DNA from: JAGVSR01 sp963708775
Lineage (GTDB): Bacteria; Pseudomonadota; Alphaproteobacteria; Rhizobiales; Hyphomicrobiaceae
Direction: 5' to 3'
NCBI GenBank assembly: GCA_963708775.1
Contig: CAVPTI010000001.1
Coordinates: forward strand, 1-64,000
DNA length: 64,000 bases
Below the pieces are notes generated by a model that was not told the origin of the DNA, did no database searches, and worked only from the letters and a program-made list of their open reading frames with translations. Each line of letters starts with the position of its first letter. Position 1 is the first letter of the stretch. The position numbers and the translations under genes were made by a program. Shown piece after piece: positions 1 through 9,493 of this stretch.

Positions 1-926
1 ATGTCGTCCACTTCCGACTTTGACGCATCAGTGCCCGTGGCCGTGACGCGGATCCAGACTTTGCTGTCGTCGCCGCGGAATTCGATGACCGGCTTGTAGC
101 CGCTGTCGGTCTCAAAGGTGGCGCGGCCCTTCAGCGGCAGTGCATCGGCTTTGCCTGCTTTGCGGACGTTGCGGAACTCGATCAGGCTGATGGCCTCTGC
201 CACATCATCGACGGCGCTGACGTATTTGAGCTTCTTGCCGGCGGGCATGGCGGCCAATTCATGCTGCGTCCCGTCGTCGGAACGCTTGATGTCGATGGCA
301 GCTTCGCCCTCGCGTTCAATGCGAACCGACTTGATCGACTTCACATCAAGGTCAATGAGACGGGTTTTGATCCAATCGCGCAAGGACAGCCCGACTTGCA
401 GCGGCCGGTCGGCGAGCCAGGTCTGGTCATCGCCAGGGCGGCGGACATACGTGCCTCCCTTGGAGGCTTCCATCACGTCGAAGGCGGGGCGGCCCAACAC
501 GATCTCACCCAGGACTTCGCCCTTGGCGTCGAGCATACGCATGAGGCGCGCGTTGCTGCCGGGCGCCGTGTGATCGCCGAGGCCCAACAGATCGTGTCGG
601 TCCTTCAACGCGGTTTTGCGTTCGACAAGGCGCGCTTCGGTGGCGGCGAGCACGAGTTCACGGGCCTTGGCTTCGTCCACGGGGTAATCCTCGCCAGAGA
701 CGAGCACCCATTTGCCATTCTTGGAGGCGAGTTTCAGCGTCTCCTTTTCGCGGGTGATTTCGATGGCCGCGAGATCGGCGCCACGGGTGGAGAGTGCCGC
801 CATCATCGGCTCGCGCGGACCTGTATCTCCGTCAGTCCACGGGACGGCGGCGACATAGGTTGCGATGGCGACGACCAGCGATGCGCCGGCGGCGGCGGCT
901 AGCGTGGCGAAGTGCTTCGGCTTCAT
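1..926 (-). CDS. DUF4340 domain protein, 3' end beyond window
   Basis: The reading frame is open for 308 codons from an ATG at 926 and runs off the left edge of the window. An N-terminal hydrophobic stretch (about residues 8-30, Ala/Val-rich) looks like a membrane anchor or signal. It is followed by a soluble, mixed-charge region typical of DUF4340 proteins. This family is commonly found as the last gene of Gld-type ABC exporter loci, and here it lies 20 bp downstream of the gldG-like gene on the same strand, so an accessory envelope-facing subunit is the likely role. The biochemical function is not known. I translated the stretch and saw no frame break. Family assignment rests on context plus general sequence character, so it is moderately sure. 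Confidence 0.7.
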   Translation of the reverse strand, partial: MKPKHFATLAAAAGASLVVAIATYVAAVPWTDGDTGPREPMMAALSTRGADLAAIEITREKETLKLASKNGKWVLVSGEDYPVDEAKARELVLAATEARLVERKTALKDRHDLLGLGDHTAPGSNARLMRMLDAKGEVLGEIVLGRPAFDVMEASKGGTYVRRPGDDQTWLADRPLQVGLSLRDWIKTRLIDLDVKSIKSVRIEREGEAAIDIKRSDDGTQHELAAMPAGKKLKYVSAVDDVAEAISLIEFRNVRKAGKADALPLKGRATFETDSGYKPVIEFRGDDSKVWIRVTATGTDASKSEVDD

Positions 927-946
927 CGGTCAGTCCTCCTTCCCGC

Positions 947-2931
947 TCAGGATTTCTTGCGGCCGGCGTTGCGTACGGCTGCCCAGCCGAGGCCGCCGAA
1001 CGCGATCATCAGCGGCACCAGGGCGATGTTGGCGAATTTCAGCCAACCATCGAGCGCATCGATATCGCTGCGGAGCGCGCGCTTGACCTCACGCAGTTCG
1101 CGGCGCGTATCGAGCATTTCAGCGCGGAACTTTTCGGTCGCCTCGCGCTCCTTCTGCGAGAGCACCACGCCGGATGCGCCCGACGTTTGCAGCTTGGCGA
1201 GTTCGTCCTGCGCGGTCTTGAGGCGGGCTTCGAGCGCCTGCTCCTTCTCGCGGAACTGGCGCTCCGCGTTGCGGCGCAACTCTTCGACCCAGGTGAAGGG
1301 GCGTTCGTTGACGCCACGGCCGCGCAGCGCGATCAGCGCATTGCTGCCGGAGAGATTTTCCAGCGCGCTCAAGACAAGGGCAGCGTTGTGGGCCGTGGGG
1401 ATGATCGCCTCCTGCCCCATCAGGTCCTGACGGCTGACCCAGAACTGGTCTGCGAGCAGATCGCTGTCGGCGACGACGATGGCGTTGATGGCGCCGGATG
1501 CGGTGTGGTTCGCGTCGGGCTTGGGTTCTGCCTGAGCGGAATCGGTGGTGGATTTATCGCCGTCCTTTTTCTCAGCGGATTCTGCACCCGGCTTGCCCTT
1601 AGGGAAGGCCGATTTCGTCTCGCCCGACAGACGCGCGGCGAGAGTTAGTGGCTTGCCGCCGGGGTTGTAGGAGCGCAAGCAGGCCCAGAGGATCGGCGCC
1701 CATGCCGATCTTCGTCGCCTCGATCACGGCCGCGTCGGCGCTGGTCTGCAGTACGGGCTGCACGGTGGTGGTGCCGCCATCGGCTTTTTCCAGGAAGCCG
1801 GCGGAGGCGACGTTCAGCACTTCGATGCCGGCGGCGAGCACGTCATCCTTGTTGATGTTGCGCTGGTCGAGGCCAAGCCAGGCGACGAATTCGGTAACCG
1901 AATCCTGATCGCGGCCGAACTGGACACGCTTGGCGTGGCGGATATCGGCTGCGACTTTGGTGCCGTCAAACTTGACGCCCCACGACTCCAGAACCTTTGC
2001 GAGATGCTTGCGGCCTTCGCCCGGCGATTTCAGCATCGCGAGCTGATTTGTTTCGGTGACGGGGTCAATGAAGACGAGGACCTTGCCGCCTTTGAGCGCG
2101 TACTGGTCGATGGCGTAGGCGGCCTCTTCCGTCAGCGCCGTCGGCTGCACGACCATCAGCACGTCGAGACCGGAGGGGATCGCCGTCACGTTCTGTGCCA
2201 CGTCGCGAACTTCGAAGAGTTCGCGGATCTGGCTCATGATCATCCAGGGCTTCTGCGGCCGCTTGCCCATGGGCGTTTCGGTTTCGCCGCCGTCGAGCGG
2301 TAGACCGGACATGAGACCGACGACCCGCTTCTTCGGGTTCGCAAGATTGTAGACGAGCTTCGTCACGTCATATTCGAGGAATGCTTCGCGATCGGGCGCG
2401 AAAGTACGGAATCGTTTCGGTCGAGTCCGTCGAGTTTGTTGCGACGAGACCGAAGTAGCCGACCTCGCCTTCCGCGTTGAGGCGGACGCCGCGCAGACCG
2501 GACGCGACGGCGCGATCTTCGGCATCAGAGAATGGTTCCGGGTCGAGAACGGCGAGTTGCAGCTTGCCGCCGGACATATCGCGGTACTGCTCGAACAGCG
2601 CCTTGACGCGCTGGAAATAGCGGGACTGCTCAGGCGCCAGTTCGGCAAGGCGGCGGGAGAAGTAGAGACGTGCGGTGATCGGCTCATCGATGGAGCGCAA
2701 AACCTCGCGCGTGCCGTCTGAAATCGTGAACAGGCGGTCTTCCGTCAAATCCGTCTTGACGTTCTTCAGGCCGACGGACGCGATGAGGTTGACCGAAAGC
2801 AGGATGACCGCGCCGAGACCGAGTGCGGTCCAAGCCATGCGGCGGCGCGAGAGGCCGCCCAGGTAGGCGCCTGGGTCGACCCAGAAGCTGTCGCGGGGCT
2901 TTGGCGTTTCAGATGTCTGCGTTTGATCCAT
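947..2931 (-). CDS. GldG-family ABC exporter auxiliary protein, two frame breaks
   Basis: This is the extracytoplasmic component of an ABC-2 type exporter, related to gliding-motility GldG. The ATG at 2931 (MDQTQTSETPK) lies 17 bp after the permease stop. Residues about 30-55 form a membrane segment, then comes the ABC_transp_aux region, where TSDGTREVL-like residues give way to an MSGLPLDGG segment. A second membrane helix and a basic tail (AAVRNAGRKKS) close the C-terminus. The frame breaks near 2402 (a run of three A) and near 1676 (AA). Removing one base at each gives 660 codons, a normal size for the family. The three pieces read continuously as one protein, so I regard the breaks as sequence errors. 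The substrate is unknown; the gliding name does not imply gliding here. Confidence 0.8.
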
Positions 2932-2947
2932 TCGACATGATGAGCCC

Positions 2948-3694
2948 TCACTCGGCTTTCTTCTGCTCGACCGCAAGGACGGTCGCGAACAGGAAAAACA
3001 CGATCATGGAGACAAAGTAGACGAGCGTCGGCGCTTCAAGGACGCCGCGCGTGATGCGTTCGAAATGGGCGAGCACGCTCATGGAGGACACCGCTTGCGT
3101 GACGAGATCTGGCAGCCAAGTCTTGACGGCGTTCTGCACCATCTCAAAGCCACTCATCGTGAACAGGAAAGCGATGGTGGCTGACAGGATGAAAGCGATG
3201 ACTTGGTTCTTGGTCATAGCGGAGACGAACGAACCGATCGCAAGGAAGGCACCGGCCATCAGGAAGGAGCCAAGATAGCTCGTCAGGATGACGCCATTGT
3301 CGGGATCGCCCAGCGCGTTGACGGTGATCCACATGGGAAAGGTGCAGACGAGCGCGAGGCCGATGAAGGCCCAGGCGGCGAAGAACTTGCCGAGAATCGC
3401 TTCGACGGGGGACACCGGCAGGGTCATGAGAAGTTCGATGGTGCCGGTCTTGCGCTCTTCCGCCCACAGCCGCATGGCGACGGCTGGGACGAGGAGAAGA
3501 TACAGCCACGGGTGGTAGGCGAAGAAGGGGTAGAGATCGGCCTGGCCGCGATCAAAAAAGCCGCCGATGTAGAAAGCGAATGCGCCCGTCGATGCAACGA
3601 AGATCGTCAGGAACACGATGGCCAGAGGCGTTGCGAAATAGGCGCGAAACTCGCGCTTCGCAATGATCCAGGACGTATCGAATGTCTCACGCAT
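2948..3694 (-). CDS. ABC-2 type exporter permease (GldF-like)
   Basis: A 248-residue inner-membrane protein starting at MRETFDTSWII. It begins with a short amphipathic cytoplasmic segment (KREFRAYFATPLA) and has about six hydrophobic helices, as expected for ABC-2 permeases that pair with a separate ATPase. A charged loop with AEERKTGTIELLMT is the conserved intracellular motif of this permease group. It sits between the ATPase gene upstream and the GldG-like gene downstream on the same strand, so the three form one exporter operon. The start overlaps the expected end of the ATPase gene (ATGCGTGA), which suggests translational coupling. The function as exporter membrane subunit is well supported, the cargo is not. 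Confidence 0.87.
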   Translation of the reverse strand: MRETFDTSWIIAKREFRAYFATPLAIVFLTIFVASTGAFAFYIGGFFDRGQADLYPFFAYHPWLYLLLVPAVAMRLWAEERKTGTIELLMTLPVSPVEAILGKFFAAWAFIGLALVCTFPMWITVNALGDPDNGVILTSYLGSFLMAGAFLAIGSFVSAMTKNQVIAFILSATIAFLFTMSGFEMVQNAVKTWLPDLVTQAVSSMSVLAHFERITRGVLEAPTLVYFVSMIVFFLFATVLAVEQKKAE

Positions 3695-4674
3695 TGGCGG
3701 CGCCCTCCCTGTTCGTTCTGGCGCTTCTGCTCGTCGGAGGTGGTGATCTGTCGGAAGACTTCGTCGAGACGGCCGCGCTCGACGTAGAGTTCGTCTATGG
3801 GGATCTGCTGGGCACGCAGCATGGCGGCGACATCGGCGGTTTCCAACGCGCCCTCTCGCGGGAAAGCGCGGATGTGAATGTGGCCGTTCGCCTTGCTCAG
3901 CGTTTCGACGCCGGCGACGTGCTTGGCTGCCTGCAAAAGGCGGATCGCGGCGTCCGAGCGGTCCGTGGGGACGCGGATCGAGACCGCGCCGTGGTGGCGG
4001 ATGCGATGGAGCAGGTCTTCGGCGGTGCCGTCGGCGACGATCGTGCCGCGATTGATGACGACGGCGCGGGTGCACACGGCTTCGACTTCTTCAAGGATAT
4101 GGGTGGAGATGATGATGGCCTTCTCCGCGGCCATGGTCTTGATGAGTTCGCGGACGTGGTGTTTCTGGTTGGGATCGAGGCCGTCGGTGGGCTCGTCCAT
4201 CACGAGGACGGGCGGGTCATGCAGAATGGCCTGCGCAACGCCGACACGCCGCTTGTAACCTTTCGAGAGCGTTTCAATCGTCTGGTCGAGGACCGGGGCA
4301 AGGCCGGTCTTCTCCACGGCGGCATCGATGCGCTTTGCGATCTCGCCGCCGCGATAGCCGCGGATTTCGGCGATGAAGGCGAGGAACGCGCGCGTCGTCA
4401 TTTCGGAATAGGAGGGGGCCCCTTCGGGCACGTAACCGAACTTGGATTTGGCGAGTTTCGGGGCGTCCTGTACGTCGTGACCGCAGATGACGGCGCGCCC
4501 GCTGTCGGGCTCGAGGAAGCCCGTGATCATCTTCATGGTCGTGGATTTACCGGCGCCATTGGGGCCGAGAAAGCCGAGCACTTCGCCGCGGGCGACGTTC
4601 AGGCTGATGCCGTCGACGGCGGTGATGTCCCCGAAAGTCTTGCGCAGTTGGTGGGCTTCGATGAGCGCGCCCAT
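3607..4674 (-). CDS. ABC exporter ATPase (GldA-like)
   Basis: Cytoplasmic ATPase of the exporter. It begins at MGALIEAHQLRK and shows Walker A GPNGAGKST, the signature region LSKGYKRRVG, Walker B VLVMDEPTDGLD and the switch histidine in STHILEE, followed by a C-terminal accessory domain typical of GldA/CcmA-like ATPases. As read, the frame runs on into the permease gene with a tail rich in Arg and Ser. A single extra G near 3704 would explain this: removing it gives an ending EQGGAANA and a stop at about 3688 that overlaps the permease start codon. A long upstream extension in the same frame lacks family similarity, so I chose the inner ATG. Confidence 0.87.
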   Translation of the reverse strand: MGALIEAHQLRKTFGDITAVDGISLNVARGEVLGFLGPNGAGKSTTMKMITGFLEPDSGRAVICGHDVQDAPKLAKSKFGYVPEGAPSYSEMTTRAFLAFIAEIRGYRGGEIAKRIDAAVEKTGLAPVLDQTIETLSKGYKRRVGVAQAILHDPPVLVMDEPTDGLDPNQKHHVRELIKTMAAEKAIIISTHILEEVEAVCTRAVVINRGTIVADGTAEDLLHRIRHHGAVSIRVPTDRSDAAIRLLQAAKHVAGVETLSKANGHIHIRAFPREGALETADVAAMLRAQQIPIDELYVERGRLDEVFRQITTSDEQKRQNEQGGRRQCVRHSIRPGSLRSASFAPISQRLWPSCS

Positions 4675-4981
4675 GGCGTCCTCCGCGTTCTCGTTGACAA
4701 ACGAGCGGCCGGACAGCCGGAGACCTCTCCACCAGACCTTTGGCGCGAGGCTCCCCACCCGGTGCGCTGATTTCAGGGGAGCGACATAATGAAACGGCGG
4801 AAGGTTTCAAGAGGCAACTGCCAAGCCGTAGATTAAGAATCTGAAATGATCGCGGACGGGGAGACCGGAGCCAGACGCGTCCCTGGCGCCGCTTGTTTCG
4901 CAACGTGGAAGCCGGTAGGGACTTTTGCTTGGGCCATTTGTTTCCGGGTCCAGCCGCTTCGATCCGGATAGCCGCCATTCC
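4675..4981. other. Divergent intergenic region, ATPase / HAD hydrolase
   Basis: About 300 bp separate the start of the minus-strand ABC exporter operon from the plus-strand HAD gene. It must hold both promoters. It contains a locally AT-richer stretch around 4788-4850, but I see no convincing -35/-10 pair, hairpin or small gene. Confidence 0.5.
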
Positions 4982-5857
4982 ATGACAGATCACTCCCCTC
5001 CCCCGATCATCATGCAGTCGCGCGACTTGCTCGCGCGATACGATGTGCTGTTCTGCGATGTCTGGGGCGTCATTCACGACGGGTTCCAGGCCTACCCAGG
5101 CGCGGTGCGGGCGCTGACGGCGTTCCGGCGCAACGGCGGGACCGTGGTGCTCGTATCGAATGCGCCCGTGCCGGCGCATCGCGTGGCGCGAATGCTCGCC
5201 GATAAAAAAGTCGATCCGAAAAGCTACGACGAGATCGTGTCGTCGGGGGCGATCGCACTCGATCATGTGGCGCAGCAGAAATATGAAGCCGTCTATGCCA
5301 TCGGACCGCGCGACCGGGACGCTGCCTTCATGGAGAAGCTGACGGCAGCGACCGTGCCGCTTCACGATGCGCAGGCGATCGTTTGTACGGGGCTCAACGA
5401 CGACCGGACGGAGACAGTGTCGGATTACGCGGCCGTGCTCGAAGGCGGGCGCGATCTCGGGCTGCCGTTCGTGTGCGCCAATCCCGATCTCGTCGTCGAT
5501 GTGGGAGGGAAGCATTTCGTCTGCGCGGGCGCACTCGGCGAAGCGTATGCCGCGCTTGGAGGCGAGGTGTTTTGGGCCGGAAAGCCGCATCCCTCGGCCT
5601 ACGAGGCGGCGCATGCGAAGGCGCAGATGATCCGTCAGGCGGATGTACCTAAGTCGCGAATTCTCGCGATTGGAGATGCCATCCGGACGGATCTTAAATC
5701 GGCGGAAGGTGCGGGCGTGGACGCTCTCTTTGTGACCTCGGGTATACACAGAGCGGAGACGATGACAGGCGCGAACGTCGATCCGGAGAAGCTGGCGCGG
5801 GCCTTGGGTGCGGGATCGCCGCCGGCGATCGCGGCGACTGCCTTGTTGGATTGGTGA
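4982..5857 (+). CDS. HAD-superfamily class IIA hydrolase (TIGR01459-type)
   Basis: A 291-residue cytoplasmic phosphohydrolase-like protein. HAD motif I appears as FCDVWGVIHDG near residue 25, with the nucleophile and acid-base Asp replaced by the D-x-W-G form usual for the NagD-like IIA group. Motif II is VLVSNAPVP, and the motif III/IV region is SRILAIGDAIRTDLKSAEGAGVDAL. The cap insertion between motifs II and III has the IIA size. The start at MTDHSPPP was chosen over an in-frame start 57 bp upstream because similarity begins here. The stop overlaps the alternative TTG start of the next gene, suggesting an operon. The physiological substrate is unknown. Confidence 0.85.
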   Translation: MTDHSPPPIIMQSRDLLARYDVLFCDVWGVIHDGFQAYPGAVRALTAFRRNGGTVVLVSNAPVPAHRVARMLADKKVDPKSYDEIVSSGAIALDHVAQQKYEAVYAIGPRDRDAAFMEKLTAATVPLHDAQAIVCTGLNDDRTETVSDYAAVLEGGRDLGLPFVCANPDLVVDVGGKHFVCAGALGEAYAALGGEVFWAGKPHPSAYEAAHAKAQMIRQADVPKSRILAIGDAIRTDLKSAEGAGVDALFVTSGIHRAETMTGANVDPEKLARALGAGSPPAIAATALLDW

Positions 5858-5865
5858 GACGCAAC

Positions 5866-6699
5866 ATGCTGTTCCGAACAACCGCGTTGCAGCTCCTGAA
5901 GGAGACGGTGGACCGGCGCGCGAAAAACTCCGACGTCTCGGATGCGCTGTCGGGGTGGTTCGAGGGCCGGGCTTCGCTCGATGTGCTCGATCTGCATGCA
6001 GGAACAGGGGCGACGGTACGGGCGCTGGCACCGATTCTGGCGCAGGATCAGGCGTGGACGCTGTATGCGCGGGATGCAGCGGAGGAGGCGCTGGCGCGCG
6101 ATCACCTGACACGATGGGCACCGGCCGCGCGGACGACGGAGGACGGGCTGTTCATCGAGCGGCAGGGTCTAAAGATTTCCGTGCGATTCAAGCATCACGA
6201 TGTGGTGGCGGCGGGCGGTGCGCTGGCGGAGCCGCCGCCGTCACTCGTCGTGATCGACGAGGACCTGATGCGGTATCCCGCGGCCGTCATCCGCAAGCTG
6301 GTTGCCATCCTTGCGGACCGGCGGTCGGTCATGCACGCGCGGCTTGTCTATGATGGCCGCTTGAAACTGCAGCCGCATCACGCGGCGGATGGGGCCTTCA
6401 CGGCGGCGCTGCATCGTCAGTTGATGCGCGATACGGGTCACGGCGAGGCGATGGGCCCGCAAGCGGCGAACGAACTTTCCGAGCAGCTGCGGCTGTCGGA
6501 GTATTCGGTCATCGAAGGGGCGAGCCACCTGCACTTGCGGGCGGCGGAAGCGCCGCTGATCCGAGCCGTGCAAACCGAACTCGCGGAAGCCCAGCGCATC
6601 GTCGCCAAGGGCCATGATAAAATGATCGACGCGTGGCTTGCGCGGCCGCGCGCGACGCTCGAAATCAGCCAGACGGATCTTGTTGCCCTGCCTCCCTGA
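5866..6699 (+). CDS. SAM-dependent methyltransferase-like protein
   Basis: A 277-residue soluble protein. Residues about 40-50 (VLDLHAGTGATVRAL) match the glycine-rich SAM-binding motif I of class I methyltransferases, preceded by a beta-strand-like stretch. Downstream acidic positions (LVVIDEDLMRYP) could be the motif IV region. It starts 9 bp after the HAD stop and is followed within 20 bp by an ABC exporter gene, so it belongs to a three-gene operon. I do not recognise a named family, and methyl transfer is inferred from the single motif. Translation could instead begin at a TTG 15 bp upstream, which overlaps the HAD stop. Confidence 0.6.
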   Translation: MLFRTTALQLLKETVDRRAKNSDVSDALSGWFEGRASLDVLDLHAGTGATVRALAPILAQDQAWTLYARDAAEEALARDHLTRWAPAARTTEDGLFIERQGLKISVRFKHHDVVAAGGALAEPPPSLVVIDEDLMRYPAAVIRKLVAILADRRSVMHARLVYDGRLKLQPHHAADGAFTAALHRQLMRDTGHGEAMGPQAANELSEQLRLSEYSVIEGASHLHLRAAEAPLIRAVQTELAEAQRIVAKGHDKMIDAWLARPRATLEISQTDLVALPP

Positions 6700-6719
6700 T
6701 ATTGCCGGATCGACTTTTC

Positions 6720-8483
6720 ATGCAGAAGACTGCGCCGCCCGTCCTGACACTGCCGCAGGTTTACAAACGGGCACTTGGTTTACTCGCCACGGAACGCGGG
6801 CTTGCGATCACGCTAGCGGCTGCGAGCGTCGTCATCGGGCTCATACAGCTGGCGGAGCCGATATTGTTCGGGCGCGTCATCGATGCGCTGTCGAAGGGCA
6901 GCGGGGCGTTCGCGCTCATCGCGCTGTGGGCGGGGCTGGGGCTGTTCGGGATCGGTGCCGGCGTCGTGGTGGCTGTCATTGCCGACCGCCTGGCGCACCG
7001 GCGGCGGCTGGCAGCGATGGCGGATGCATTCGAACGGGCGATCACGTTGCCGCTGAGCTACCACGCGGAGCGGGGATCGGGCGCGGTGGTGCGCGCGATT
7101 GTTTCGGGGACCGATGGACTGTTCTGGCTGTGGCTCAGCGCGATGCGCGAACAGTTGACGGCGATCACGAGCATCCTGCTGCTGGTGCCGACGGCGATCT
7201 CGATGGACTGGCGGATGGCGCTGATCCTCGGAACGCTGGCGGTATCATACGTCTTCATGAATCTCCTGGTGATGCGCAAGACGCGGACCGGACAGGCGGC
7301 GGTGGAACAGTATCATTCGCAGGTGTCGGGTCGCGTGGGCGACGTGCTCGGCAACGTGACGGTGGTGCAGAGCTACACGCGGCTTGCCGCGGAAGCCGAG
7401 GCGATGCGATCACTGATGGGCAACCTCCTCAACGCGCAGTATCCCGTGCTGACGTGGTGGGGCATTCTGACGGTGCTGCAGCGGGCGGCAGCGACGATCA
7501 CGATGGTGGCGGTGTTCTCGATCGGTGCCGTGCTGGCGGGGCGGGGCGAACTAACGGTCGGCGAGATCGTGAGCTTTGTCGGCTTTGCGGGGCTCATGAT
7601 CGGCAAGCTCGATCAGATTTCAGGCTTCGTGATGAGCCTTAACCGGCAGGCGCCGACGCTGCGGACGTTCTTCGCGCTGGTTGATGAGCCGGATGCCATC
7701 CCAGAGAAGCCGGACGCGATCGCTCTGCCGCCGGTTGCGGGCGATGTGCGTTACGAGGATGTGACGTTCCGCTTCGCGGAAAGCACTCAAGGCATTTTCG
7801 GGATAGATCTCCATGCGTCGCCCGGTGAGATGGTGGCCCTCGTGGGACCCACGGGCTCTGGCAAGACGACGACGCTGTCGTTGTTGCAGCGGCTGCGCAC
7901 GCCGGAGACGGGGCGGATCGTGGTCGACGGGCACGACATTGCCGATGTGACGCTGAATTCGCTGCGCCATTCGATTGCGGTCGTGTTCCAGGATGCGGGG
8001 CTGTTCAATCGGTCGATTGCGGAGAACGTGCGTGTCGGCCGGCCGGATGCGACGGATGCCGACATCGAGCGGGCGTGCCGTCAGGCGGAAGCGCATGAGT
8101 TCATCATGGCGAAGCCGGGCGGTTATCAGTTCGTCATCGGTGAGCGCGGGGCATCGCTTTCGGGTGGAGAGCGGCAGCGGCTGGCGGTGGCGCGGGCGAT
8201 CTTGAAGGATGCGCCGATCCTCATCTTGGACGAGGCGACCAGTGCGCTCGACGCGGAGACGGAAGCCAAGATCAAGCGTGCGCTCGACCGGCTGCGCGAG
8301 AACAGGACCACGTTCGTGATCGCGCACCGGCTTTCGACAGTTGCGAACGCTGATCGTATCTATGTGATGGACAAGGGTCGCATCGTGGAGACGGGGCGCT
8401 TCGTGGAACTGGCCCAGGGCAACGGCTTGTTTGCACGCATGGTGTCAGAGGGCGGGTTCACGGTGCCGAAGGAGGTGGAGTGA
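6720..8483 (+). CDS. ndvA: ABC exporter, fused permease-ATPase, NdvA/ChvA-like glucan exporter
   Basis: A 587-residue half-transporter expected to work as an inner-membrane homodimer. Six transmembrane helices occupy the first about 300 residues, then the ATPase domain has Walker A GPTGSGKTT, Q-loop VVFQDAG, signature LSGGERQRLA, Walker B ILILDEATSALD and the H-loop IAHRLST. The region around YHAERGSGAVVRAI and VGDVLGNVTVVQSYTRL resembles NdvA, the cyclic beta-1,2-glucan exporter of rhizobia; length also agrees. No glucan synthase (NdvB) is in the window, so the substrate is inference from family resemblance. It follows a methyltransferase-like gene closely and ends 19 bp from the convergent ribA. 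Confidence 0.8.
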   Translation: MQKTAPPVLTLPQVYKRALGLLATERGLAITLAAASVVIGLIQLAEPILFGRVIDALSKGSGAFALIALWAGLGLFGIGAGVVVAVIADRLAHRRRLAAMADAFERAITLPLSYHAERGSGAVVRAIVSGTDGLFWLWLSAMREQLTAITSILLLVPTAISMDWRMALILGTLAVSYVFMNLLVMRKTRTGQAAVEQYHSQVSGRVGDVLGNVTVVQSYTRLAAEAEAMRSLMGNLLNAQYPVLTWWGILTVLQRAAATITMVAVFSIGAVLAGRGELTVGEIVSFVGFAGLMIGKLDQISGFVMSLNRQAPTLRTFFALVDEPDAIPEKPDAIALPPVAGDVRYEDVTFRFAESTQGIFGIDLHASPGEMVALVGPTGSGKTTTLSLLQRLRTPETGRIVVDGHDIADVTLNSLRHSIAVVFQDAGLFNRSIAENVRVGRPDATDADIERACRQAEAHEFIMAKPGGYQFVIGERGASLSGGERQRLAVARAILKDAPILILDEATSALDAETEAKIKRALDRLRENRTTFVIAHRLSTVANADRIYVMDKGRIVETGRFVELAQGNGLFARMVSEGGFTVPKEVE

Positions 8484-8502
8484 GAAGGATGTCGCCTCCG
8501 GC

Positions 8503-9165
8503 CTATAGCTCGTGGGCGAGCCGCTTCCGCTTGGTTTCCAGATACGCTTTGTTGTGGGCGCTTGGGTTAATGATGACGGGGATGCGCTCGACCACTTCGA
8601 TGCCGGCGTTGCTCAGGGCCTCGATCTTGTCGGGGTTGTTGGTCATGAGGCGGACGCGGGTCAACCCCAGGTCTTTCAAAATCTCGCCGGCGAAAGCGTA
8701 GTCGCGGGCGTCGATGGGCTGGCCTTGCTCGAGGTTGGCATCGACGGTGTCGAGACCCTGATCCTGCAGAGCGTATGCCTTGATCTTGCGGAAGAGGCCG
8801 ATGCCGCGGCCCTCCTGGTAGGGCAGATAGATCAGCACGCCAAGCGGTTCGGATGTGATGCGGCCGAGGGCGGCTTTGAGCTGGGCGTGGCAGTCGCAAC
8901 GGAGTGAGTGGAAGACGTCGCCCGTGACGCAGCCCGAGTGCAGGCGCACGACCGGGACCGCATCGGCGGCCGGGTCCTTGCGATGGACGAGGGCAACAGC
9001 CTGCGTGTCGGGTTCGCGGCCCTGGTAGGCGTGGGCTTCAAGTGCGATCTCGCTGCCGGCGAACTCGATCGGCAGCACGGTTTGCACCGACCAGTCGATC
9101 TCGAGTTTCACGGACTTGAGTTCCCCGGACGGCATTGTGATCTTTCGGGCCGTGTTGTGGGCCAT
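8503..9165 (-). CDS. ribA: GTP cyclohydrolase II
   Basis: Catalyses the first step of riboflavin synthesis, opening GTP to a diaminopyrimidine with release of formate and pyrophosphate. The 220-residue protein has the zinc-binding motif SGCVTGDVFHSLRCDC with its three cysteines, the active-site stretch YLPYQEGRGIGLFRKI and the DTVDANL segment. It is a stand-alone RibA without the RibB domain seen in fused forms, and length fits. The ATG at 9165 gives MAHNTARK, with no better start upstream. It is transcribed alone, convergent with the NdvA-like gene, and no FMN riboswitch is visible in the upstream 300 bp. Confidence 0.93.
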   Translation of the reverse strand: MAHNTARKITMPSGELKSVKLEIDWSVQTVLPIEFAGSEIALEAHAYQGREPDTQAVALVHRKDPAADAVPVVRLHSGCVTGDVFHSLRCDCHAQLKAALGRITSEPLGVLIYLPYQEGRGIGLFRKIKAYALQDQGLDTVDANLEQGQPIDARDYAFAGEILKDLGLTRVRLMTNNPDKIEALSNAGIEVVERIPVIINPSAHNKAYLETKRKRLAHEL

Positions 9166-9493
9166 TAACTTAATCGGCCGGTTGTGGCCGCTCCTACGGG
9201 GCCGCTGTGGCGGCGCGAGGACTGAAGTGACGTGCCGGAACGCATGGCACCACGTACGGTCACCGGCGACAAGCAGACTAACGTTCTGCTCTGGTGCGGG
9301 CGCCTCCGCAAGCCCTTAGAGCCTGAAACGCGCGGCGTAAACGGTGGGCTTGTGGCGAAGTTGACGCGGGCTGCCACCTGCGGCCGATGGCGGGTTGTCT
9401 CGGGGGCCCGGGCATGCTCGCTTTCGGGATCGTCACGCCGACACAATCGTGCGGCAGATCGACGGAAATTCACCAAAGAGCCTTCACGGAAGC
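9166..9493. other. Divergent intergenic region, ribA / GH3 glycosidase
   Basis: 328 bp between divergent starts. The segment 9175-9225 is very GC-rich with imperfect GGCCGC/GCGGCC pairing and could form a hairpin in the ribA leader. I see no gene, no riboswitch consensus and no clear promoter pair. Confidence 0.45.

Noticed and set aside
4547..6121. 524-codon minus-strand open frame across the ATPase/HAD region
   Set aside because: It crosses real genes on the opposite strand and is extremely rich in Arg and Pro, a GC-rich shadow.
9166..9350. FMN riboswitch before ribA
   Set aside because: No match to the conserved RFN blocks on the minus strand; only GC-rich imperfect pairing.
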